Below are positions 45,758 to 53,659 of a stretch of DNA of 64,000 nucleotides, piece by piece; the stretch's first letter is position 1, and every line of letters begins with the position of its first letter. A program made the position numbers and the translations under genes. A model generated the notes under the pieces. It saw only the letters and a program-made list of their open reading frames with translations, made no database searches and was not told where the DNA came from. The stretch is from Planctomycetota bacterium (GTDB lineage Bacteria > Planctomycetota > UBA1135 > GCA-002686595), in NCBI GenBank assembly GCA_023150475.1, contig JAKLKU010000004.1, forward strand, positions 124,001 to 188,000, read 5' to 3'.

Positions 45758-47728
45758 TCACTGGAAGCCCTGCTTGATCACGGGCGGCCAGACCAGCGGT
45801 TGGTTCTGGAAGTTCGGCAGCGAGCTCATCATCACAGAGCCACCGACCTTCACGCCGCCGCCGGTGCCCGCCACCAGTGCTGCGAAGCAGTTCATGCCGA
45901 ACAGCGAGTAGTCGGCTTGGGTTTCACTGAACGTAATGAGCCCGTCGGTCGTGGTGTCGTTGGGTTGCGCCGTGTCAGGCGTGCCACTGAAACCGTACTT
46001 GTAGATGCGCTTGCGATTGGTGATCTGCTGCGTCGCCTCGTCGAAGTGGCACGCGCGAATCTCGACGTAGAAGCGGAAGTCGCGTTGGTTGATGGCCCAA
46101 TCGATCGCCGGCATGTCCTGTCCCGTGCCGTCGCGCAATTTGACGTTGACGATGTGCACCGTGTCGGGGAGCGAGAGGGTCGGTTGGTTCGTCGTCGTCG
46201 GGTTGTAGAGATCCGAGGCCTTCTGGTACGGGAGGCCGTTGTTCTGTCGCGCTCTGACCACGAACCAGCCGTTGACCGCGCTCGAAAGCGTCATCGACGC
46301 GGTCCCTGCGACGTTCTGGCGGTAGGCGTGGACCTCGAATGCGTTCACCGTCGGGTTGGGGCCCGAGAATGCCGCCCACGCGGCTTCGTCGATGATGAGC
46401 TGCAGCTCACCGGCTCCGCTCGTCCAGACGTAGTTCGAGCCCGACGGATGCAAGTCCGATGAATCGAAGTTCGCGCCGACGAACGCGACGTCGTCCGACG
46501 GACACGCTCCGCCGAGGAACGCCAGGCCGCTGGTCTTCGTGGGAGCATCCCGCATCAAGACGCGAAGCTGCTTCGTGTCGTCCGAGTAGCCGACGACCTC
46601 GGGCAAATCGTCGCCGTCGAGGTCGACGAGCAGGCCTTCGGGAGCAGGCGTTGCAGTCCAGTTCACGTCGTACGGAACCTTGGACACGTAGAGCGGCACC
46701 GGGGGCAGCGGGGGCTCCGGCTGCACAGGAATGTCCGTCCGGAAGGAAGGAATTCCTGACAGTCGGCGATAGAGGTTGCCCGCCGAGTCGCCGGCGTTCG
46801 CGACGAGCAAGTCGTCGAGTCCGTCCCCGTTGAAGTCGCCCGCCGAAGCGAACGTCGGCGTGGTGACGCCGAGCATGATCGGGCCTTCCAGGCTCGCCTG
46901 GTCGATCAGATACAGCTTGGTTTGTGCGTTGGGTTGAACGCTGTCGGGCGTCAACCACGCGATCTGGTCCGTCATGCCCGCGCGGTGCAAAGTCGTCATG
47001 CAGTATCCGGCGCCATTGAACGCCGAGCGCGCGAACATCGTGACGTTGTTGAGGCTGTCGCGGACGACGATGCCGTTCGGCTGGAGCCCGACGAACTCCG
47101 CTTCGGCGTCGGAGTCCAAGTTCGCCATCGTGAAATCGGAGAGGTCCTGCGCGAAGACGGGACCGGTGGTCGTGCTGTACCCGCCGGCCCCATCGTTGGT
47201 CCCGATCACGACGGTGCGCAGATTGCTCTGAATGCCCACGATGTCCTCGTCCCCGTCGCCGTCGACATCGAAGTTGCGCAGCATGCTCGCGTTGATCCAC
47301 TGAGCACTGGCCGCGCCGCCAAACGCCTGACTGGTGCAGCTCCCGGACTTCGACATCGACCAGAACGTCAATCCACTCCCGTTCGTGGTGACCAAACGCT
47401 CGTGACCACCCGGCGTGTTCGGAGCGGCGATCGCGATGTCCGTCACCGCGGTGCCCGCCGGCAAGAACGAGAGCGGCAGGCGCAAACCGCCCGGGGCATA
47501 GAACAGGCACACTTGTTCGTTGGCGTACTTCACGATCACGTCGCCCGCGCCATGACCGCTGATGTCGCCGACGATGAGTTTCTGCGCCGTGGCGGAAGTC
47601 GGGATCCCGGCACCAAACAACGGGACGTCGTTCTGCCGCGTGATGTACGGAGCGGTTGGGTTCTGCGCGAGCGCCGAACTGGCGAGCGCGACCGAAGTCG
47701 CGAGGATGGCGTGGAGTCGGTGGGTCAT
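45758..47728 (-). CDS. Secreted FG-GAP repeat protein
   Basis: This 656-aa protein begins with a signal peptide (HAILATSVALASSALAQ). Residues 40-400 contain FG-GAP/VCBS-type repeats with DxDxDG calcium loops such as NFDVDGDGDEDIVG, AGDFNGDGLDDLLVA and LVDLDGDDLPEVVGY. The C-terminal 250 residues form a distinct beta-rich domain with few recognisable features (GNFDSSDLHPSG-type and VEIRACHFDEATQQ). No catalytic site is seen. The protein is presumably exported and surface or periplasmic, possibly for binding polymers. It converges on the CHAT gene. Confidence 0.78.
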   Translation of the reverse strand: MTHRLHAILATSVALASSALAQNPTAPYITRQNDVPLFGAGIPTSATAQKLIVGDISGHGAGDVIVKYANEQVCLFYAPGGLRLPLSFLPAGTAVTDIAIAAPNTPGGHERLVTTNGSGLTFWSMSKSGSCTSQAFGGAASAQWINASMLRNFDVDGDGDEDIVGIQSNLRTVVIGTNDGAGGYSTTTGPVFAQDLSDFTMANLDSDAEAEFVGLQPNGIVVRDSLNNVTMFARSAFNGAGYCMTTLHRAGMTDQIAWLTPDSVQPNAQTKLYLIDQASLEGPIMLGVTTPTFASAGDFNGDGLDDLLVANAGDSAGNLYRRLSGIPSFRTDIPVQPEPPLPPVPLYVSKVPYDVNWTATPAPEGLLVDLDGDDLPEVVGYSDDTKQLRVLMRDAPTKTSGLAFLGGACPSDDVAFVGANFDSSDLHPSGSNYVWTSGAGELQLIIDEAAWAAFSGPNPTVNAFEVHAYRQNVAGTASMTLSSAVNGWFVVRARQNNGLPYQKASDLYNPTTTNQPTLSLPDTVHIVNVKLRDGTGQDMPAIDWAINQRDFRFYVEIRACHFDEATQQITNRKRIYKYGFSGTPDTAQPNDTTTDGLITFSETQADYSLFGMNCFAALVAGTGGGVKVGGSVMMSSLPNFQNQPLVWPPVIKQGFQ

Positions 47729-47962
47729 GGTGAAGGGAGGAGAGGTCGAGTCTGAGAGGCGGCGCCGCGTCGTCCTGCATCGGACGGCGAGCTCGCGTCG
47801 CCGGGCTCTCCGGTCGTGTCCGAGACTACCCCGGAAGTTCTGCACGAACGGATTTTCCTGCAACCGCGCTGCCTCGGTATCCGAGAGACGCTGCTCGCGA
47901 CGCGAGTGGTTCGCGTCGACCACCGATTTTCGGGTGACGCGGCTGGCCGAGCGGTCCGAGCT

Positions 47963-49030
47963 CTAGCGGAACTCGCCGTGCGTCGGCGCGGGACGATGCG
48001 GACGTGATCCCGCTTCCTGCTGCTTGCCGTCGTCCTTGTCCGTGCGCCGCAGCGCTTCACGCAGCGCGTCCTGGAACTCGCGACCCTGTTTGGCTCGCAA
48101 GTCTGCGAGTTCGGCCGGCGTGACCAGATCCGGCCGTTCGGCCAGCCGTTCGAGCACTCGCTCGCGCACCTTGCTCGCGAGCCACTCACGCCGCTCGGCT
48201 TCCGGGAGTTTCTCGGCTTCCTCGCGCCACGCGGGGTCCGGCTCGAACAAGTCGCCGAATCGTCCTCGGCCGAACGCTCCGTGCGACGGCGGCCCGAAGC
48301 GCGGCCCGCCCGGCCCACCGTCGTGGTCCGATCCGCAGCGATCGCGGCGCAGGTCGTGGAAGCGTTCGAAGAACTCGCGGGTCGGGAGCTGCTGGAGCTG
48401 CGTCCACTCCGCGGGTTCGAGCCACGACGGCGGACCTTCTTCTCCGACGTCGAGGACGATCACCTTGCGGCGCAGCTCCATGATCGCTTCGAAACGTTCC
48501 GGCTCGGGCAACGCGTCGACGCGAGCGAGCTCGTCGTCGGGGAGCGCGAGCCGTTTCGCGAGCGACTCGAGCATGCGCCGGCCGTGATCGCGTCGTGCGC
48601 GGTCGCAGAAGTCGCGGACCAGCGGTTCGCGCGCTTCCGGCGGGGCCTTTTCGATCCGTTCGCGCAGCTCGCGCGGCAAGAAGCCGCGCACGTGCCGGCC
48701 TCGTCCTTCGAGGCGTCGTTCCATGAACTCGTGCAAGGCATTCGCGCGCTCGGCCGGCGACATGCGTTCGAGCTTGGCGCGGACCTCGGGCGGCAGGTCG
48801 CGCACGAGCTCGCCTTGCAGTCCCTCGAGACGCCGCGCTCGTTCGAGGAGCTTCTCGCGCTGCTCCGGCGGCAACGCGCGGAACTTCTCGAAGCGTTCGA
48901 CGAACGTCTCGCGTTCCGCCGCGGACATGCGCTCCCAACGATCGCGCGCGCCGGGCGGCGGCCCTTGGAAGGCGAACGCGGAGCTCGCGAGCGCGCAGAG
49001 GAGGACGAGGTAGCGCAGGACGGTCGTCAT
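47963..49030 (-). CDS. Secreted charged helical protein coupled to ECF regulators (DUF3106-like)
   Basis: This 355-aa protein has a signal peptide (VLRYLVLLCALASSAFAFQ) and then an extremely charged, Arg/Glu-rich helical sequence. It contains repeated units of the type W-x-R-M-S-A-E-R, L-P-P-E-Q-R-E-K-L and M-S-P-A-E-R-A-N. This resembles DUF3106 and the helical sensors or chaperones (CnrX/ZraP/Spy-like) encoded beside ECF regulators. It begins five bases after the anti-sigma gene, so it is most likely the periplasmic partner that signals to it. A His-rich patch (DHDGGPGG) could bind metal, but this is not proven. Confidence 0.75.
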   Translation of the reverse strand: MTTVLRYLVLLCALASSAFAFQGPPPGARDRWERMSAAERETFVERFEKFRALPPEQREKLLERARRLEGLQGELVRDLPPEVRAKLERMSPAERANALHEFMERRLEGRGRHVRGFLPRELRERIEKAPPEAREPLVRDFCDRARRDHGRRMLESLAKRLALPDDELARVDALPEPERFEAIMELRRKVIVLDVGEEGPPSWLEPAEWTQLQQLPTREFFERFHDLRRDRCGSDHDGGPGGPRFGPPSHGAFGRGRFGDLFEPDPAWREEAEKLPEAERREWLASKVRERVLERLAERPDLVTPAELADLRAKQGREFQDALREALRRTDKDDGKQQEAGSRPHRPAPTHGEFR

Positions 49031-49034
49031 GGCG

Positions 49035-49892
49035 TCACCCGTTCTTCGGCTCCGCGGTCGGCGTTTCGGCGGGCTCGTCGTTCTCGGTCGCGAGCTCCGC
49101 GGCGAGCTCGAGCAGGAGCTCGTCCTTCGCGTCGAGGTTCGACAACATCACGTCGACGTTCTCGCTGTTCAGCAGCTCCCACGATTCGAGCACGGAGAGC
49201 GACGCGAGCAGTTCGTCGCTCGGCGCCGCGGCGGCGTCGCCGTCGTTTCGAAGCGCGCGTTTCGGCGCACTCTCCGGCACGACTCGCGGTGCGTTCGGGG
49301 TCGGTTCGGCGATCGGCGCCGCTTCGTCGCGGTCGGCGCCGCGGAGCAACGCGCGCCAGGCCCACACACCACCCGCGACGAGCACCGCTGCGGCAGCGGC
49401 GGCGAACCACACGCGGCGCGCAGGCGTCACTCGTCGCTCCGGCGTCGCGAGCGACGGGCGGCGCGCGAGCGCGAGCTTCGCCAACGTGCGTTCGGCGAGA
49501 CCCGCCGGCGCCTCCGGGGCGGGCACTCGTTCGAGCAATCGATCGAGCGCGACCGCCGCGCGTTCCGCGGCGAGACCGGCGAGCACGCGCCGCGCCAACG
49601 CCGGCGCAGCGCTCGCCGGGTCGGCGCGCTCGAGGAGCTCGTCGAGCGCGTCGCGTTGCGTGCGATCCTTCAAGCGGGCGAGCACGCGTTCGGCGAGTTC
49701 GCGCGGCAGTTTCGGCTCGGGCAACGAGTCGAGCAGGAGCTCGAGCGCCTCTTCGGTCTCGAGCAGCCGTCGACAGTGGGCGCACGCGAGCAAGTGCTCG
49801 TGCCAACCGAGTTCACCGAGCGAGTGGCGACCACCGCGGGCTTCGAGCGCGGCGACCAACCGATCGCGGAAGGCTTGGCAAGCGGTGCTCAC
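49035..49892 (-). CDS. Zinc-finger anti-sigma factor
   Basis: This 285-aa protein carries the HC2 zinc-finger motif WHEHLLACAHCRRLL (His-x3-Cys-x2-Cys, residues about 31-45) that binds region 2/4 of ECF sigma factors. A long Ala/Arg-rich helical stretch follows, then one transmembrane helix (VWFAAAAAAVLVAGGVWAW). A C-terminal extracytoplasmic part ends in acidic repeats. It overlaps the sigma gene as ATGA and is followed after 4 bp by the secreted charged protein, so all three are co-transcribed. It would hold the sigma factor inactive until the envelope signal arrives. Confidence 0.88.
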   Translation of the reverse strand: MSTACQAFRDRLVAALEARGGRHSLGELGWHEHLLACAHCRRLLETEEALELLLDSLPEPKLPRELAERVLARLKDRTQRDALDELLERADPASAAPALARRVLAGLAAERAAVALDRLLERVPAPEAPAGLAERTLAKLALARRPSLATPERRVTPARRVWFAAAAAAVLVAGGVWAWRALLRGADRDEAAPIAEPTPNAPRVVPESAPKRALRNDGDAAAAPSDELLASLSVLESWELLNSENVDVMLSNLDAKDELLLELAAELATENDEPAETPTAEPKNG

Positions 49893-50497
49893 AGCCGTTC
49901 CTCCGACAAGAAGGGCGCGAGCCGCACGCGCAGGTTCTCGCGAGCGCGGTGCACCATCGACTTGATCGCCTTCTCGCTCGTGCCCATCACGACCGCGATC
50001 TCCTCGTACGGCAGCTCCTCGTACTTCGCGAGGATCAGCGCCATGCGTTGCGCGGGCGTCAACTCCGCGATCGCGGTGCGCACCGCGCCGACGACGTCGT
50101 CGCGTTCGAGCGCTTGGCTCGGCGCCGCGACGCGCGTGTCGACGAGCTCACGCGGCGCGACGTCCTCGTCGAGCGCGCCGTCGCTGGGCCGATCGATCGA
50201 ACGAATGTCGCGCGAGCCCTCGCGTTCGGTGCGATTCACGGCGAGGTTGAAAGCGATGCGGTAGAGGAACGTCGAGAAACGCGCGCTCGGCTCGTAGCGT
50301 TCGCGGTTGCGGACGATGCGCAGGAACACCTCCTGCACGAGGTCCTCGCGCTCTGGGATGGGCCCGAGGAAGCGCGTGAAGAGCGCGTAGAGCTGACCCG
50401 AGTACTTCTCGACCAGGCGATCGAACGCGCGCTCGTCGCCCGCCTGGTAGGCGAGCATCCACGCCGCTCCTTGGTCGTTCGTTCGCTCGGTGGACAT
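49889..50497 (-). CDS. ECF sigma factor (RpoE-like)
   Basis: This 202-aa sigma factor has a clear region 2 (DERAFDRLVEKYSGQLYALF, REDLVQEVFLRIVRNRERYE) and region 4 (TPAQRMALILAKYEELPYEEIAVVMGTSEKAIKSMVHRARENL in pieces). It is close to the classical RpoE/SigW type controlled by zinc-finger anti-sigma factors, and its gene overlaps one here. The stop lies in the ATGA overlap. The promoter of the operon should lie in the 87-bp gap upstream but was not recognisable. Confidence 0.92.
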   Translation of the reverse strand: MSTERTNDQGAAWMLAYQAGDERAFDRLVEKYSGQLYALFTRFLGPIPEREDLVQEVFLRIVRNRERYEPSARFSTFLYRIAFNLAVNRTEREGSRDIRSIDRPSDGALDEDVAPRELVDTRVAAPSQALERDDVVGAVRTAIAELTPAQRMALILAKYEELPYEEIAVVMGTSEKAIKSMVHRARENLRVRLAPFLSEERL

Positions 50498-50584
50498 CCG
50501 CGTGGTGGAACCCGTGTCGGCCGCCCGGGTTTCGCGACCGGAGAGCGTAGCCGCTTCCCCGCATTCGGACGCAACCCCTTGCCG

Positions 50585-51748
50585 TCAATGCATTTCCGTC
50601 CACGGCTTCGGCGGCTTGAGCCACCGCGCCGCGGCCCACGGTCGGACCACGGCGCTCGGCCGACCGAGCAACGCGGACGTCTTGACCGGCCCCCAGTCGC
50701 GGCCGTCGAAGCTCGCCGACGACCGATCGCCGAGCACGAAGACTTCGTCCGGACCGAGCGTCACCGGCGCGTCGCCCCCGAAACGCCCCCGGGCGATCCA
50801 ATGACGATCTCGGACGACCCGCACGTCGCGGATCAGCACGATGCCCGTGACGAGGAGCGTCACGCGCGGCAAACGCTGCTTCAGGGTCGGATCACGCGCG
50901 TCGGCGAGCTCGCGACTCGCGCCGACGTCGATCGCGCTCATCGGTCCGCCGTCGAGTCGCGTGATCAGGGAGTTGTCGCAGTTGTCGAAGCCGACTCGGT
51001 GCCACGCGTCGAGCGAGACACGCCGGCCGACTCCCGACTGCTCGCGAAATACACCGTCGTGCTCGTCGCGCGCGACGGTGACGCGAAAGCTCTCGTCGGC
51101 GTCGGCGCGCGAGACGATCGCCCGATAGCGCTCGCCGCCTTCGGTGAGTTCGACGGTCACGGTCGCGTCCGGCGTCACGAGCCGTACGTCGAGCTCGACA
51201 CCGAGGTCGTTCGGGAGCTCGCTGCCTTCGATCCACTCGTCGGTCGGACTCCAGAAACCGTCGGTGATGCGCGGTGCGTACGGGAACTCGAGCGTCGCGT
51301 GATCGGTCGCTTCGATGCGCCACGCGTCGCCCATCCGAGTCGCGCGCTTCGCGAGTTCCGGGAACGCCCGCTCCATCGGCAGGTGGCGCTCGTCGAACAC
51401 GAGCAACGGCTCGGGCCGCGGCGTGTCGGCCGGCAGGCGTCTGCCGTCGACGAGCAGGTCACCGCCCGAAAGCGTCACGGTCTCGCCCGGCAAGCCGACG
51501 ATGCGTTTGACGAACGGCTCGTCTTCGTCGGGCCGTCGCAAGACGACGAGATCGAACCGCCGAGGCTCGTCGACGCCGTAGAGCACCAGCACCGATTCAC
51601 CGGGCCGAGCACCGTCCGGGCCGTGCAGGACGGGCTCCATCGAGCCCGATTCGACGCGGTAGACGTCCGCGACGAACGCTTGGAGGACGAACACCGCGCA
51701 CACGCCGAGCACAGCGGCCCACGCGAGCCGGACGAGCCATTTCCTCAT
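50585..51748 (-). CDS. lepB: Signal peptidase I with large insertion
   Basis: This 387-aa membrane protease removes signal peptides from exported proteins. It has an N-terminal membrane anchor (RLAWAAVLGVCAVFVLQAF), Ser36 in VESGSMEPVLHG, and the general base Lys81 in FVKRIVGLPGE. The C-terminal box VFVLGDRSSASFDGRDWGPV is in place. Between boxes D and E about 215 residues are inserted. That segment is beta-rich, with LDVRLVTPDATVTVELTEGG and SLDAWHRVGFDNCDNSLITR, resembling a LamG/jelly-roll domain. This insertion is seen in planctomycete signal peptidases. The active site appears complete. Confidence 0.9.
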   Translation of the reverse strand: MRKWLVRLAWAAVLGVCAVFVLQAFVADVYRVESGSMEPVLHGPDGARPGESVLVLYGVDEPRRFDLVVLRRPDEDEPFVKRIVGLPGETVTLSGGDLLVDGRRLPADTPRPEPLLVFDERHLPMERAFPELAKRATRMGDAWRIEATDHATLEFPYAPRITDGFWSPTDEWIEGSELPNDLGVELDVRLVTPDATVTVELTEGGERYRAIVSRADADESFRVTVARDEHDGVFREQSGVGRRVSLDAWHRVGFDNCDNSLITRLDGGPMSAIDVGASRELADARDPTLKQRLPRVTLLVTGIVLIRDVRVVRDRHWIARGRFGGDAPVTLGPDEVFVLGDRSSASFDGRDWGPVKTSALLGRPSAVVRPWAAARWLKPPKPWTEMH

Positions 51749-51812
51749 CGAGGGCGGTGAGCTTACTTCCGCGGAGCGAGCGCTTCCCGCGTCGGACTCG
51801 AGTTTCGCGCGG

Positions 51813-52205
51813 TCACTCCGCGCTGAGGATCACCGCGAGGGTGAGCAGCGACAACGTCGCGCTGGAGAACACGACGCCGAGCACGGCGAACGTGCGTTTG
51901 CGGTCGCGTTGGACCCAACCTGCGATGCCGAGCGCCAGCGCGACGAATTCGACTCCGACGCCGAAGAGGAACGCGAACCCCAGCAACATGTCCAGGAACT
52001 CGTTGTGATCGAGCAACGTCGGTCGAATGGTCTCGATCACACCGAGGAAGGCGACCATCGCGCCCAGTCCGAACGATGCGCAGAGGGCCAAGACGAACGA
52101 CGCGATACCGAAGCGTGTGTGTGGGAGCTCGCGCGGGGGCGCGGAAGCCGGCGCAGTAGCCGGTGTGGAAGCCGGTGTCGGCGTGACGGACTCCTGGTCG
52201 GTCAT
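51813..52205 (-). CDS. Small integral membrane protein
   Basis: This 130-aa protein has a Pro/Thr/Ala-rich N-terminal tail (about 30 residues) and three membrane helices: FGIASFVLALCASFGLGAMVAF, FLDMLLGFAFLFGVGVEFVAL and FAVLGVVFSSATLSLLTLAVI. It resembles small DUF4190-like planctomycete membrane proteins without a known role. The ATG overlaps the stop of the upstream propeller gene as ATGA, placing it in the cytochrome operon. Confidence 0.75.
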   Translation of the reverse strand: MTDQESVTPTPASTPATAPASAPPRELPHTRFGIASFVLALCASFGLGAMVAFLGVIETIRPTLLDHNEFLDMLLGFAFLFGVGVEFVALALGIAGWVQRDRKRTFAVLGVVFSSATLSLLTLAVILSAE

Positions 52206-53659
52206 CGCGCGGATCGGGAAGCACGCGGCAGCGCGTTCAAAGTGTAGTAGGCGTCTGGGTGCAACAGCTTGTGCCCGCGCTCGTCGCGCACGCCGTCGGC
52301 GTGGAGCTCGTGGACGTATCCCTCGCGCAGGCCTTCGACGGAGAGCCGCACGCTGCGGCGATCGGCGGCGACGCTCGCGAGGGCCACGCGCGGCGCGGCG
52401 CGATCGACTTCGTCGCTGCCGTAGCCCTCGTGGTGCAAGTAGGTGTAGCTCTCGAAGCGGTAGCTCGCTTCGAGGCTCGCGAGCTCGACGTCGACGGCGC
52501 GCGTGAACTCGAGCTCGAACCCGTCCGCGAGCGCACGCATCGTGCGGATCTCGAACGGCGTCCCGCCGGTCCATACCAGCCTTTCGAGGCCCCACGGTTC
52601 GGTGCCGAGGCTCCCCCAACCACGATCGGTCTCGCCGCACCACAGTTCGCCGCGCGCATCGAACGCGACGCGGATCACGCCGCTCGAGAGGCCCTTGCGG
52701 AACGGGAAGACCGCGCCTTGCCAACGATCGCCCACGCGTTCGAGCGCGACGCGCACGACGGAAGCCTGGTACTGATCGCCGATGAAGAGTTGGCCCGCGA
52801 ACGGACCGAACTTGCCTTCGGTCGTGTCCCATGCGAGGCCGCACTGCGAGCGGCCGGTCTTGTCGTACGGGAACCACACCGCGGGCAGCTCGTACGTCGG
52901 ACACGTCGCGCGCACGTCGACGCTCTTCACTTCGTTCGGTGGCTCGCACGGCTTCGTGAACGTCCACAGCGGATCCGCACACGAGAAAATGCCCCACGGA
53001 TGGCCGTAGAAACCGCCGTCGACGAGCACGCTCAGCTTGCCGGTGCCGACCCACTCGCCTTGGTTGTCGGTGTAGAAGAGCTCGCCCCACGGACTCTTCG
53101 CGATGCCCGCCGGCGAGCGTAGGCCTGCGCACATCGGTTGCATCGTGCCATCCGGCGCGATGGCGAGCGCGAACCCGCGCCACTTCGCGCGGCCGAACGG
53201 CTCGTCGCCGAACGGCTTGTTGGTCGTGATCCAGAAGCGACCGTCGTCCGCGAGCACGGGGCCGAAGTTGTACTCGTGGTAGTTGCCGCTGATCGGCCAC
53301 GCGTCGCACACGGTCTCGAGCTCGTCCACGCGATCGTCGCCGTCGAGGTCGCGCATGCGCGAGAGCTCGCCGCGTTGCGTCACGTAGATCCACCCTTCGT
53401 GCGGCAGGAGTCCCATCGGCTCCTGCAGCCCTTCGCAGAAGAGCTCGAAGCGCGGCTTCTCTCCGTACGCGTCGTCGATCACGAAGACTTGGCCGCGCCG
53501 CGTGCACACGATCGGCCGCTCATCTTCGAGAAACGTGATGCCGCTGACTTCGAGCACGGTGCCGGCGGGCGGCGTGAGCTTCTCTGCGCGGTAGTAGGCC
53601 GCTTCGCTCTCGGGAGCCACGAAGTGCTGCGCGAGCGCGAGGACGAACGCGATCACCAC
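52202..53659 (-). CDS. PVC-type beta-propeller protein
   Basis: This 485-aa protein has a short signal-like N-terminus (VIAFVLALAQHFVAP). A six- to seven-bladed propeller of the type fused to heme-binding domains in PVC-group proteins follows: VSGITFLEDERPIVCTRRGQV, MGLLPHEGWIYVTQRGELSR, DGRFWITTNKPFG, SPAGIAKSPWGELFYTDNQG and GFYGHPWG. Many planctomycete homologues continue into a cytochrome domain; here the hemes are on the separate upstream protein. The genes overlap by 7 bp, suggesting the two products form one complex. The C-terminal 120 residues resemble an Ig-like domain. Confidence 0.82.
   Translation of the reverse strand: MVIAFVLALAQHFVAPESEAAYYRAEKLTPPAGTVLEVSGITFLEDERPIVCTRRGQVFVIDDAYGEKPRFELFCEGLQEPMGLLPHEGWIYVTQRGELSRMRDLDGDDRVDELETVCDAWPISGNYHEYNFGPVLADDGRFWITTNKPFGDEPFGRAKWRGFALAIAPDGTMQPMCAGLRSPAGIAKSPWGELFYTDNQGEWVGTGKLSVLVDGGFYGHPWGIFSCADPLWTFTKPCEPPNEVKSVDVRATCPTYELPAVWFPYDKTGRSQCGLAWDTTEGKFGPFAGQLFIGDQYQASVVRVALERVGDRWQGAVFPFRKGLSSGVIRVAFDARGELWCGETDRGWGSLGTEPWGLERLVWTGGTPFEIRTMRALADGFELEFTRAVDVELASLEASYRFESYTYLHHEGYGSDEVDRAAPRVALASVAADRRSVRLSVEGLREGYVHELHADGVRDERGHKLLHPDAYYTLNALPRASRSAR

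Noticed and set aside
48281..51760. 1159-codon plus-strand frame
   Set aside because: It is antisense to the charged periplasmic protein, anti-sigma, sigma and signal peptidase genes, all of which are well supported.
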